A stretch of DNA of 10,269 nucleotides from GCA-2719315 sp964448645 (GCA_964448645.1 CAYUZY010000071.1:1-10269), one strand, 5' to 3'; shown: positions 1-7,185, counted from the first letter of the stretch. Notes: generated by a model not told the origin, from the sequence alone. A program made the numbers and translations.

Positions 1-1355
1 CTTTCTTTGTTAAGGTTTGAGTCACCAGTTTCAAAATTTTCAAGAGCATGGTGAGGTCCATTGGCAAATAATTCAACGGCATTAGGTGCTCTTTGAGTAA
101 AATCAAATCCAATGAAGACTGAACTGTCGTCAAACCAATCTCTTTTTATATTAGAAGAAAATGCAACTGGAAAAAATCCTTTTTCAAACGTTGTATTTTT
201 AAGATTAATAGATTCTAAACGTCCACCAAGATCAATTTCAAACAAATCAAATTTAAATTTCTCTAAAATAAATAAAGCAAAACTATTAGTTTTCGTTGAT
301 GTTAAATGGCTTTCTTCAGCACCTTCGGCTTTTTGATTAGAATTTTGATAATGAAATCCAATTAAACCTTCATTATTTTGGTTAATTATAGATTTATGAT
401 TCAAAGATGTTTTTAACTCATATGAATCATTAGAAAATTCTATATTGTGATTACTAGATCCAGTTCTCTCTGCATGACTATATTCTGAAACTGTGCCATC
501 AAGATTAAACTTCTCAAATAAATTATTGTCTAATGCAAGTGCCGATTTAAAATTTATTGTATTTCTTGTGGGGTTTAATGAAGTTAAATTTTCTTCTCCT
601 TCTGCCCCTGGAATATCATAAACTGATTCAAGTTTATCTAATGAAAGACCAAAAAAGTTTTTACCATCATTATAAGTTAATCCAAAACCTCCAGTAGAAT
701 TGAATTTAGAAGAGTTTGCTTGTTTTGAAAAGGTATTTGCAAGGACATAAGAGCCAGAACTCAAAAAACTACCCATACCTCTTATTGTAAAATTTTTAAA
801 TGATTTTCCAAACTTTAAAGCGGTTTTAATTTCTCCTCCTGAAGTTTTATAACCAACACCAACTTCAATATTTTCATCTTTTAAAGGTCTATCAATTGCA
901 ATTAAAGGATTAATTATATTCACTGCACCTGCAAAAGCATTATTACCATATAACAGTGTGGCTGGTCCTTTAATCACTTCTATTTTGTCAATTAACATTG
1001 TATCGTATCCAACGATATGATCTTCTCCAAACTCAGAAACATCACTTAAAGAACTACTATTCTGTAGAATCTTTACCCTTGAATTAGACATTCCTCTAAT
1101 TATAGGACGAGAAGAGTTTCCTAAACTTGAAGATGAAATACCAGGTAAATCTTTAAGTATGTCACCGATTGAATATTGTCTATTCTTTTCAAGATCATGA
1201 GATTCAAACAAAATATTACCTCTATCAGCTTCAAAATTCTTAGTAGGTTTAATTTTTGATGTAATAAAAACATCTGGTGCAACAAAAATTGACTCTGCTA
1301 AAGTGGTTTTTGAAATAATTAAATAAGTAAATACTAAAACAATTGCATTAAACAC
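1..1355 (-). CDS. ZnuD-like TonB-dependent outer-membrane receptor, C-terminus beyond window edge
   Basis: Outer-membrane beta-barrel receptor that imports a ligand with TonB energy. I translated this frame by hand: it is open from a GTG at 1355 to base 1, giving 451 residues with no stop. The start is set by AGGAG seven bases upstream; the nearby ATG at 1348 is in another frame and stops at once. A signal peptide (about 1-20) is followed by a possible TonB box (DVFITSK, 28-34) and a plug domain with RGMSNSRVKILQN (87-99) and IEVIKGPATLLYG (125-137). Near residue 422 comes a RAPNAVELFANGPHH block leading to a FETGDSNLNKE block. This arrangement (RAP..EL...GPH, then FE.GD..L.KE) is known from the ZnuD zinc/heme receptor group. 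The remaining barrel strands lie outside the window. The upstream His/Cys-rich gene is 40 bases away and probably co-transcribed. Metal (zinc) is the favoured ligand, but heme or another chelate is possible. Confidence 0.9.
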   Translation of the reverse strand, partial: MFNAIVLVFTYLIISKTTLAESIFVAPDVFITSKIKPTKNFEADRGNILFESHDLEKNRQYSIGDILKDLPGISSSSLGNSSRPIIRGMSNSRVKILQNSSSLSDVSEFGEDHIVGYDTMLIDKIEVIKGPATLLYGNNAFAGAVNIINPLIAIDRPLKDENIEVGVGYKTSGGEIKTALKFGKSFKNFTIRGMGSFLSSGSYVLANTFSKQANSSKFNSTGGFGLTYNDGKNFFGLSLDKLESVYDIPGAEGEENLTSLNPTRNTINFKSALALDNNLFEKFNLDGTVSEYSHAERTGSSNHNIEFSNDSYELKTSLNHKSIINQNNEGLIGFHYQNSNQKAEGAEESHLTSTKTNSFALFILEKFKFDLFEIDLGGRLESINLKNTTFEKGFFPVAFSSNIKRDWFDDSSVFIGFDFTQRAPNAVELFANGPHHALENFETGDSNLNKE

Positions 1356-1395
1356 AGTTATCTCCTGTAAAAAGTTATTATTAAATAAATTTTAA

Positions 1396-1659
1396 TTAGG
1401 AGAAATAAGGAGGTGCTCTGCTTCCTTTATTTTTATAATAGATTGAAAAATAAAGAGTTAATTCTTCGGGAATTAAATCATTAGAATAAAAATTTTCAAT
1501 TACTAAGAAATTAGTTGTTTTTGGGAAAAAACCTTTATCATTTTTTGAAGAACAGACATAACATTCTGTGTCATGAGCTTTATCTACAATATGATCTATC
1601 GAGTGATAATTTAAAAAAAGAATCGATAGAAAAAATATTAATGAACAAAGCTTTTTCAT
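1396..1659 (-). CDS. Small exported His/Cys-rich protein, possible metal-binding partner of the TonB receptor
   Basis: An 87-residue protein with a Lys-Lys start and a hydrophobic segment (about 4-17) that reads as a signal peptide or membrane anchor. Directly after it come H19, H23, H29, C33 and C36, an H-x3-H-x5-H-x3-C-x2-C pattern that could ligate a metal ion. The protein ends in SRAPPYFS. This plan (hydrophobic start, His cluster, CxxC, RxPP near the C-terminus) resembles small DUF2946-like proteins found beside metal receptor genes, but the likeness is from memory and not tested. It lies 46 bases after the lactate permease and 40 bases before the receptor, all on the same strand, so an operon with the receptor is likely. 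The ribosome site is weak. A periplasmic metal-handling role is inference. Confidence 0.72.
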   Translation of the reverse strand: MKKLCSLIFFLSILFLNYHSIDHIVDKAHDTECYVCSSKNDKGFFPKTTNFLVIENFYSNDLIPEELTLYFSIYYKNKGSRAPPYFS

Positions 1660-1705
1660 AATTTGAAGAAACTATCATACTTGATTTTTGTTGTAAATTT
1701 TTTTA

Positions 1706-3406
1706 TTAATTATTTAATAATGGATCTGTTATTGCAAAAATATGCAAAAAAATCAGCGTAATTAAACCTGCGAAAAGAAGATAATATAATGTTGGAAGTA
1801 TAGTAATGCGCAATGTAATACCTTCCCTTCCAAGTAAACCAACAGTTGCTGAGGCTGCCACAACATTATGTATAGCAATCATATTTCCTGCTGCCGCACC
1901 AACACTTTGCGCAGCAACCATTAAAGCTCCTGATAATCCTAATAAATTTGCTGTTTCAAATTGGAATTGACTGAGCATTAAATTACTTACTGTATTTGAT
2001 CCTGCAAGGAAAGCACCCACTGCTCCTATTGCTGGAGCAAACATAGGGTAAATTTGTCCCATTAAATTGGACATTCCCTGTGCCATTGCAATGGGCATAC
2101 TAACAATATCATTTGTATTGATGCCAGAGTTAATCATAATCCTTACCAAAGGGACTGTAAATATTAAAACAAACCCAGCGCCTATAATAGTTCTTGTTGA
2201 ATCTTTTATTGCTTTTGAAATTTCAGATAAACTCATTCGATGAAGAAAAAATGTTACTATGCAAACAGTAATTAATATGCCACCTGGTAAATATAAAATT
2301 TGGAAACCAGCACTTATTTTTTCTTCATCAAGAATATTAGAAAATTTAATGTTAATTTTTTTTAAGAAACTAGTTAAAGGCTCAAAAGTCCTAGATACAA
2401 CTAATAAAATTGAAAGAAAGATATACGGAAACCATGCCATAATATTACTAATATTTTTACTTGTTATACTATCCAAAGATATTTGAATATTTCCTATCCA
2501 AGAAGATGGCCATTGTGATACAGGAGCAAAATCCCATATGTCTTTAGGAATTAAGAAACTATATTTGATTGCAGTAGTAACTATTACCAAACCTAATAAT
2601 CCACCTATTATTGATGGAAATTCCGGACCAAGAAAAATTCCGGCAATTACATAAGGAATTGTAAAACTTAATGCTGCAAAAATTGCAAAAGGAAAAATAG
2701 AAAATCCCTCAGTCCAAGATTTATTTTTCCCAAAAAATCTAGTCATTACAATTATTAATAAAAGTGGCATAAAAGTTCCACATATAGCGTGGATAATTGC
2801 AACTTCAGAGACTACTATTCTAAAAAATGAATCCCATTCAAGACCTTTTTGAAGAAGTTGTTCAGTCAATGCAACTTTATCTAAGCCACCTTGAACACCA
2901 ACAATCATTGGAGTTCCTACAGCACCAAAAGAAACTGGAGTAGACTGAATCATCATACCAAATACTACTGCAGCTAATGCAGGAAACCCAACTGCAACCA
3001 TTAAAGGTGCTACAACTGCAGCAGGAGTTCCAAATCCGGAAGCACCTTCAATAAAACATCCAAACAACCAGGCTATTAAAATTACTTGAATACGTCTATC
3101 AGGACTGATACTTGAAAATCCTTTTCTAATAGTCATTATTGCTCCGGAATATTTTAGAGTATTAAGTAGCATAATAGCTCCAAAAATTATCCACAAAATA
3201 CTTGCGGTTATAATCAGACCTTGAAATGTTGAAGCCAAAATTCTGGAACTATTTACTCCCCAAAAAAAATAAGCTATTGAACAAGTAAGAATAAATACAA
3301 TAGGCATAGCATGTTTGGCTGCTACACGGAAACCAACTAGAAGAATACCAGCAAACAAAATTGGTGCAAAAGCTAACGAAGCTAAAAGTCCACTTTCCAT
3401 ATTCAT
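1706..3406 (-). CDS. lldP: L-lactate permease (LctP family)
   Basis: Inner-membrane secondary transporter that takes up L-lactate (some members also D-lactate or glycolate) with protons. The 566 residues match the usual length of about 550. Hydrophobic segments run through the whole protein. Family-typical blocks are visible: GCFIEGASGFGTPAAVVAPL (116-135), STPVSFGAVGTPMIVG (155-170), and a C-terminal stretch with AAGNMIAIHNVVAASATVG. The longest frame begins at 3406, where AAAGAG touches the ATG; the second ATG at 3400 (Met3) has AGAG six bases upstream and is the better-spaced start. No lactate dehydrogenase or LldR-type regulator lies in the window, so catabolic partners must be elsewhere. 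A small secreted-protein gene lies 119 bases upstream on the same strand. Glycolate as substrate cannot be excluded from sequence. Confidence 0.95.
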   Translation of the reverse strand: MNMESGLLASLAFAPILFAGILLVGFRVAAKHAMPIVFILTCSIAYFFWGVNSSRILASTFQGLIITASILWIIFGAIMLLNTLKYSGAIMTIRKGFSSISPDRRIQVILIAWLFGCFIEGASGFGTPAAVVAPLMVAVGFPALAAVVFGMMIQSTPVSFGAVGTPMIVGVQGGLDKVALTEQLLQKGLEWDSFFRIVVSEVAIIHAICGTFMPLLLIIVMTRFFGKNKSWTEGFSIFPFAIFAALSFTIPYVIAGIFLGPEFPSIIGGLLGLVIVTTAIKYSFLIPKDIWDFAPVSQWPSSWIGNIQISLDSITSKNISNIMAWFPYIFLSILLVVSRTFEPLTSFLKKINIKFSNILDEEKISAGFQILYLPGGILITVCIVTFFLHRMSLSEISKAIKDSTRTIIGAGFVLIFTVPLVRIMINSGINTNDIVSMPIAMAQGMSNLMGQIYPMFAPAIGAVGAFLAGSNTVSNLMLSQFQFETANLLGLSGALMVAAQSVGAAAGNMIAIHNVVAASATVGLLGREGITLRITILPTLYYLLFAGLITLIFLHIFAITDPLLNN

Positions 3407-3486
3407 CTCTTTATTTATTTTTCTTCAAAATCTTTCCTGAATCATTCTTATAATCTACTTATAATAACTAGGTAATATGGGCATTG

Positions 3487-3507
3487 TCTAGTTTGGAATA
3501 TTCTAGA
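3487..3507. promoter_or_regulatory. Small inverted repeat upstream of the lactate permease, possible operator
   Basis: TCTAG (3487-3491) and CTAGA (3503-3507) form a perfect 5-base inverted repeat around an 11-base AT-rich centre that includes AATATT. It lies about 80 bases before the permease start, in the only gap before that gene. The size and symmetry would suit a dimeric regulator, but it does not match the LldR/FadR-type operator that I know, and short AT-rich palindromes are common by chance here. Confidence 0.25.
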
Positions 3508-3525
3508 TTTTCCCTGTATCTCTAT

Positions 3526-3804
3526 TTAATTCGTTATTTTCTGCATAAACTTCATCTTTGAGAATTTTTTTTTACTTTTAATTTCTTGCAGTTTTTTACC
3601 ATAAAATTTACCCCAACCATTAGGAGCATTTTGGTTACAATTCCATTCAGGATCATTAAGATTTGTTCCAAAAACACAATTAAATCTTAATAATTGTCTT
3701 TCGTATGTAGATTCAAGTTTCTTAGCCACCTCTAAATCATTAGAGTTTAATTGAGAAGACATAGATATAAGTAAAGTAAATAGTAGAATTAATTGTTTTT
3801 TCAT
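3526..3804 (-). CDS. Small secreted protein of unknown function
   Basis: A 92-residue protein I do not recognise. It has a clear signal peptide: a Lys-Lys start, a hydrophobic core (LILLFTLLIS) and a polar region with likely cleavage near residue 20-22. The mature part is about 70 residues, with two cysteines (C43, C56) that could form a disulfide, a tryptophan-containing DPEWNCNQ segment, and a strongly basic C-terminus (about 70-89, rich in lysine). The start is well supported by AAAGGAAA before the ATG. It is transcribed toward the lactate permease, 119 bases away, so co-transcription is possible but not shown. The gene looks real because of the ribosome site, the signal peptide and a plausible promoter. 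Confidence 0.65.
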   Translation of the reverse strand: MKKQLILLFTLLISMSSQLNSNDLEVAKKLESTYERQLLRFNCVFGTNLNDPEWNCNQNAPNGWGKFYGKKLQEIKSKKKFSKMKFMQKITN

Positions 3805-3853
3805 TAAATTTTCCTTTCAATAAATTAAATATTCTCACAATATTTATAGAAGC

Positions 3854-3883
3854 ATTATAGATTAGTAAAATTTATTCTATGAA
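3854..3883 (-). promoter_or_regulatory. Probable promoter for the 92-residue secreted protein
   Basis: On the minus strand, TTCATA (3883-3878) and a perfect TATAAT (3859-3854) are 18 bases apart. Transcription would start near 3847, giving a leader of about 42 bases that contains the AAAGGAAA ribosome site. Sigma-70-type prediction by eye only. Confidence 0.5.
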
Positions 3884-3976
3884 CCTAGATCATTGTTTAT
3901 ATGAATAACCTAATAATCTATTTCTAGCTCATAGGCCCATAATTATAAGAATCTAAACAGATTAAAATTAATTTAT

Positions 3977-4005
3977 TTGACAAGTTATTAACAATTGTTT
4001 TTAGT
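3977..4005 (+). promoter_or_regulatory. Probable promoter for the four-helix membrane protein
   Basis: A perfect TTGACA (3977-3982) is followed after 17 bases by TTTAGT (4000-4005), a 4-of-6 match to the -10 consensus. The predicted leader of about 26 bases contains the GGAGAGG ribosome site. It sits in a 233-base divergent intergenic region shared with the secreted-protein gene on the other strand. Confidence 0.5.
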
Positions 4006-4037
4006 TAATTATTCAATTTTAATTTGGAGAGGTTTAA

Positions 4038-4448
4038 ATGGAAATTTTATTGATTGGTGCAACTTTTTGTATCACAGCTTTAATTTTATCAGCATGGTTA
4101 ATGACTTTTGCCAAATGGTTTCCTATAAAGGGGGTTGACGAGAAAATTCCTGATTATAAAACTTTAATTAGAGCTCATGTTGACTATGCTCTAATGGCAT
4201 TATTTGGTTTAGGTTTTTATGGACTTGGAATTGATTTAAATGTTTTTGGTTGCTGGTGCTTAGCAATAGGAGGATTTACAAATCCAACGGTTTTTGTAAT
4301 AGCAGCATTTGATCCAGATAAATTTTGGGAAAAATCCAGTGTTAAAATTTATACTGCAATAAGTTTTGCAATTACTACTATTGGGTTTTCTATATTAACA
4401 TTTAATGCTTTAACTTATGCTATGGACTTTAGTCCATTTACAAGCTAA
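4038..4448 (+). CDS. Four-helix integral membrane protein, function unknown
   Basis: A 136-residue inner-membrane protein with about four hydrophobic segments (roughly 3-25, 48-66, 70-91 and 103-127). The start is firm: GGAGAGG lies just before the ATG. Conserved-looking polar residues sit at the membrane boundary: RAHVDY (45-50) before helix 2 and GGFTNP (78-83) at helix 3. The overall design, a small four-helix protein with an R-x-H-x-D motif and a buried asparagine, recalls the membrane-bound isomerase/mutase group (styrene-oxide isomerase, hydroxylaminobenzene mutase), but I cannot confirm homology and assign no function. It stands alone, with its own promoter upstream and a weak terminator downstream, between convergent and divergent neighbours. 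Confidence 0.8.
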   Translation: MEILLIGATFCITALILSAWLMTFAKWFPIKGVDEKIPDYKTLIRAHVDYALMALFGLGFYGLGIDLNVFGCWCLAIGGFTNPTVFVIAAFDPDKFWEKSSVKIYTAISFAITTIGFSILTFNALTYAMDFSPFTS

Positions 4449-4476
4449 TTAATCCATTAATTGAAGCCTTTTTTTT
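4447..4476 (+). terminator. Weak rho-independent terminator after the four-helix membrane protein
   Basis: AATTAAT (4447-4453) and ATTAATT (4456-4462) are perfect inverted repeats only two bases apart. Eight T (4469-4476) follow six bases later. The stem is entirely A-T and overlaps the stop codon, so it would be weak. The position between convergent genes supports a terminator role. Confidence 0.4.
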
Positions 4477-4483
4477 GTAAAGA

Positions 4484-5200
4484 CTAACTTATTTCATCAT
4501 CCTTTGAATCATCTGTGATATTATCTGTACCTAACTTATCGTCTGTATCAAGTTCAGCTGGATTTTCATGGACAACATTTCCACTTTCAGCATCCATATC
4601 TGCTTCCATCTGATTTAATTGATTAGAATCTTGATTATCTTCAGGCTTTTGCTGGGCCATATTAACCTTCTGATGTGAATCAGCCTCTTGCAGTTCAGCT
4701 AAAGTTGGTGGTCCATGTTGTTGTTGAGTATCATCTGCAAACATCTTATTATTTAGGTACTTTAGAGCTTCATCGACTGACATTCCCTTAGCTATAGCTT
4801 CATTTAAAAGCTCCATTTGAGGTGTATTAGGTGAAAATGCAAAATCTAAATTAAATTCATTTGATTCGCTAGGTTGAGAAGAAATTTCATCGGCTGCGTG
4901 AAGATTTGTCTCTTCATCTTTTTCTATAGTTTCTTTAACTGTATTTAAAGCTATATCAAATGCATCTTTTGCAGATGCACCATTAGCAATACCTTCATTA
5001 TATGTCTCTCTAATAGCAGTTCCTAGTTTATCAATCATTTCAGCAGAAACACCCATTTCAATCATAGAAGTAGATACGGCATCAATTGAAGCTTCTATAG
5101 ATTCTGATGGATTAGATCCATTTTCTTGTGCTAATTGAAAGGCATTAGTTGCTGAGTTACTAGCAATCTCAACTGCAGATTCAATCATCTCTGGTGGCAT
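4484..5200 (-). CDS. Acidic soluble protein with helical repeats and a disordered tail, unknown function
   Basis: A 238-residue protein without signal peptide or membrane segment. The N-terminal half holds imperfect helix-turn-helix-like repeats. The clearest copies are AFQLAQENGSNPSESIEASI (20-39), TYNEGIANGASAKDAFDIAL (66-85) and LLNEAIAKGMSVDEALKYLN (131-150), sharing A-x-x-N/K-G-x-S-x-x-E/D-A. Each of the first two is preceded by a related segment, PPEMIE (2-7) or SAEMID (52-57), so the true unit is about 45-50 residues. From about 155 on, the chain is rich in Gln, Asp, Glu and Asn and looks disordered and highly acidic. AAGGA nine bases upstream supports the start. It is divergent from the TerB-like gene, with 160 bases between them. 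I do not recognise a named family. A protein-binding or scaffold role is inference only. Confidence 0.75.
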   Translation of the reverse strand: MPPEMIESAVEIASNSATNAFQLAQENGSNPSESIEASIDAVSTSMIEMGVSAEMIDKLGTAIRETYNEGIANGASAKDAFDIALNTVKETIEKDEETNLHAADEISSQPSESNEFNLDFAFSPNTPQMELLNEAIAKGMSVDEALKYLNNKMFADDTQQQHGPPTLAELQEADSHQKVNMAQQKPEDNQDSNQLNQMEADMDAESGNVVHENPAELDTDDKLGTDNITDDSKDDEIS

Positions 5201-5222
5201 AAAAAAAAGTCCTTATTTTAAC

Positions 5223-5237
5223 TAGATAAACAATCTA
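5223..5237. repeat. Short inverted repeat in the leader of the acidic-repeat gene
   Basis: TAGAT (5223-5227) and ATCTA (5233-5237) flank AAACA. The element is 23 bases before the ATG at 5200, in the region shared by the two divergent genes. It could be a small leader hairpin or a binding site; it is short enough to be chance. Confidence 0.2.
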
Positions 5238-5310
5238 TTTAGGTTATAAGTTAGCCCTATATTACTCTATGTTTATTAAAAATTCAAATTTCATAAAATC
5301 TCAAAAAAAG

Positions 5311-5338
5311 CTGAATAAAATCATAATTTTTGTATAAT
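5311..5338 (+). promoter_or_regulatory. Probable promoter for the TerB-like gene
   Basis: A perfect TATAAT lies at 5333-5338. The best -35 candidate is CTGAAT (5311-5316) at 16 bases, only a 3-of-6 match. Transcription would begin near 5345, leaving a short leader of about 16 bases with AAGGA (5350-5354) six bases before the ATG. Confidence 0.5.
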
Positions 5339-5360
5339 GAATTATATTTAAGGAAATTAA

Positions 5361-6410
5361 ATGACAAAAAAAATTAAAATAGTAGCTATAATCGAAAGAA
5401 AAGAAGAAGGTGAGATTGATGAAATAACTTTAAAACATGCAATTAATGAATTGGGAGTTCTTCAATCTTTTGATATTGAATATGATACGCAAGAAACAAA
5501 GGCTGAAGCAGTTGTTGAAGAACAAAAAATATCCAAAACTGAATCAACATCTGAAATATCTACTCTTATAACTGATTCCAATAAAATATATTATGGAACT
5601 CTTTCAATTGATGAAAGGAAAAGTATTGTTGCGACTATAATCAATGTTTCTAATATTGAAAGAATGGAAGGAGAGTTTAGAAAAAAAGTTGTCTCAATGC
5701 TAACAAACAAATTTGAAATAGATGAACCATATTTAGAAGGTTTGTTAAATGAGACTAAGGATAATTCATTGTTGGAAACTCTTAAAAGTAAGTTCTTAGA
5801 AGGTGATTTAATCCAAATGTTTATTTATATTTGGGAAAAAACATTATCAAAGGGTGATGAAGATGATTCTGAAGTTGAATTGATTGAAACAACTGCAGAA
5901 AAATTTTCTTTAGAAAAAGAAAATATCAGTGAAACAAAAAAACTAGGAGTTGAAAGATCAAAAATTAGTAAGGCAATTGATTCAATTAATACTGGCAAGG
6001 TAGCCTTTAACAAACTTAAAGCATTTGAAAAAACTGTTCTTATAGCACTAATGTTAACTGAATGCTCAACTATAGATGGTAAGATTGCACCTGAAGAACT
6101 TAAACAATTAAAAAACGTTCTTAGTGAGCAATTTGGTGTTTCAGCTAATGCATTAACTGTTATTTTAGAAAAAGATATTGGTTATTCTTTAACCAAAAAA
6201 GTTGAACAAGTAGAAGTTTATAGAGAAAAATATGAATTAGTTGAGTTTATATGGGAAAAAATTCTTTCTACGGAAACAGAGATTAAGGATGGAGAGATGG
6301 AATTGATAAGAAAATGGATTAGAAGGATAGATATTTCAGATATTGAATCAGAAGGGGCAAGAAAGGATGCTGAAGCAAATATAAATCCTGAAGGAAGCTC
6401 TGAAGAATAG
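5361..6410 (+). CDS. Two-domain TerB-like protein
   Basis: A 349-residue soluble, acidic protein. The C-terminal part (about 222-330) reads as a TerB-type all-helical domain: EKTVLIALMLTECSTIDGKI then PEELKQLKNVLSEQFGVSAN, with the family's acidic D-G-x-I-x-x-x-E signature (D239-E246). The middle part (about 85-195) looks like a second, degenerate copy: FIYIWEKTLSKGDEDDSEVELIE parallels EFIWEKILSTETEIKDGEME. An N-terminal region of about 50 residues and an acidic linker precede them. TerB domains are known from tellurite-resistance operons, DjlA-type co-chaperones and many membrane-associated complexes, where they bind divalent metal. No terC, terD or terZ gene is nearby, so tellurite resistance should not be assumed. 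AAGGA six bases before the ATG fixes the start. Neighbours on both sides encode repeat proteins on the opposite strand. Confidence 0.82.
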   Translation: MTKKIKIVAIIERKEEGEIDEITLKHAINELGVLQSFDIEYDTQETKAEAVVEEQKISKTESTSEISTLITDSNKIYYGTLSIDERKSIVATIINVSNIERMEGEFRKKVVSMLTNKFEIDEPYLEGLLNETKDNSLLETLKSKFLEGDLIQMFIYIWEKTLSKGDEDDSEVELIETTAEKFSLEKENISETKKLGVERSKISKAIDSINTGKVAFNKLKAFEKTVLIALMLTECSTIDGKIAPEELKQLKNVLSEQFGVSANALTVILEKDIGYSLTKKVEQVEVYREKYELVEFIWEKILSTETEIKDGEMELIRKWIRRIDISDIESEGARKDAEANINPEGSSEE

Positions 6411-6430
6411 TAACTATCAAATAAAAAATA

Positions 6431-7153
6431 TTAATTATTAAAGAAGATCTTAGATTTATTAACTAATATTGCATCTCTATTACCCATTATAGATGAACGA
6501 CGTTTTAAAATTTGATCTCTATTTTCCATTAAAGAATGAGAATTCTTCTTTGAATTTTCTAACAAATTATGCATTTCTTCACGGTTTATTTTTACTTTTT
6601 TTTCTAAATCCAACAGGAGATTACGATTACTTTCTACTAATTTAGCATTTGTTTCAGGGGTGGCTTGAGGCGATTCTAAATCACTAGCTAATAAATTTGT
6701 ATTAATAGCTATTTGTTCTTTATTAAAATCAACTATGGATTGATTTAATTCCATAATCTTTTTATTTATATCAATTAGTTTTGAATTAATTTCAGCCATT
6801 TCTTTACTTACTTCTAAAATTGTAGAATTTAAATCTGACTTATGGTTTAAAAAATCAAGAGTAGCTTTATTTTTTTGAGCAAAAACAAAATTTTCTTCAA
6901 CATTATTTTTTGGATTAATTCTTGATAAAATTGAATTTCTATTCTCAAAAATTTCATCAGTGTTACTGCTAGCTAATTGTCTATTCCCAATAAATGCTGC
7001 AGCATAATTATTTAAAATCATTAATCGATTTTCTTCAATTACAGATCTTGACTGAAAAATCATTGTTTTATTTGTCATAACCTCAGCACTAATCTGAAAA
7101 GTCTTTTTTTTATTCTTCGCAATTGCTAATGCATTTTTGTCAGATTTTTTCAT
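6431..7153 (-). CDS. Heptad-repeat protein with near-invariant asparagine, unknown function
   Basis: Start placed at 7153 (240 residues): GGAGG (7163-7159) is five bases before this ATG, while the in-frame ATG at 7165 lies upstream of that site. The protein has a basic N-terminus and no signal peptide or membrane helix. Almost the whole chain is heptads of the form [I/L/V/M]-x-x-N-[R/K]-x-x. Asparagines fall exactly seven apart at 123, 130, 137, 144 and 151. In the frame 176-239, seven of ten positions are Asn (176, 190, 204, 211, 225, 232, 239). Earlier ones occur at 14, 28, 42, 49 and then, shifted by one, at 57, 64 and 71. A hydrophobic residue three places before each Asn suggests a long helical coiled coil or solenoid with an asparagine ladder. 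I know of loosely similar I-x-x-N repeats in hypothetical proteins, but no function. It converges on the TerB-like gene with a 20-base gap. Confidence 0.78.
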   Translation of the reverse strand: MKKSDKNALAIAKNKKKTFQISAEVMTNKTMIFQSRSVIEENRLMILNNYAAAFIGNRQLASSNTDEIFENRNSILSRINPKNNVEENFVFAQKNKATLDFLNHKSDLNSTILEVSKEMAEINSKLIDINKKIMELNQSIVDFNKEQIAINTNLLASDLESPQATPETNAKLVESNRNLLLDLEKKVKINREEMHNLLENSKKNSHSLMENRDQILKRRSSIMGNRDAILVNKSKIFFNN

Positions 7154-7158
7154 ATTTA

Positions 7159-7163
7159 CCTCC
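7159..7163 (-). promoter_or_regulatory. Strong ribosome binding site that decides the start of the heptad-repeat protein
   Basis: GGAGG on the minus strand, five bases before the ATG at 7153. It lies inside the longer reading frame that begins at 7165, so the four extra N-terminal residues (MEVN) of that frame are almost certainly not translated. Confidence 0.85.
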
Positions 7164-7179
7164 ATAAAAATATATATTT

Positions 7180-7185
7180 ATTATA
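7180..7185 (-). promoter_or_regulatory. Candidate -10 box for the heptad-repeat gene
   Basis: A perfect TATAAT on the minus strand (7185-7180), about 17 bases before the GGAGG site. No convincing -35 is seen at the right distance (TTTATT is the best), and the surroundings are almost pure A and T, so chance is a real possibility. Confidence 0.35.

Noticed and set aside
112..336. Plus-strand open frame of 74 codons
   Set aside because: Lies wholly antisense to the TonB-dependent receptor, whose minus-strand translation has clear family motifs; no ribosome site or recognisable product.
1660..1705. Zur-type operator upstream of the His/Cys-rich gene and receptor
   Set aside because: No TGTTATAACA-like palindrome could be found; a TATGAT at about 1678-1673 could be a -10 box but has no -35 at proper distance.
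2259..2486. Plus-strand open frame of 75 codons
   Set aside because: Antisense shadow inside the lactate permease gene.
5825..6013. Minus-strand open frame of 62 codons
   Set aside because: Antisense shadow inside the TerB-like gene; its serine and phenylalanine richness mirrors Lys/Glu codons on the other strand.
4038..7153. Tellurite-resistance operon
   Set aside because: Only a TerB-like domain is present; no TerC, TerD or TerZ type genes accompany it, and TerB domains occur in many unrelated contexts.
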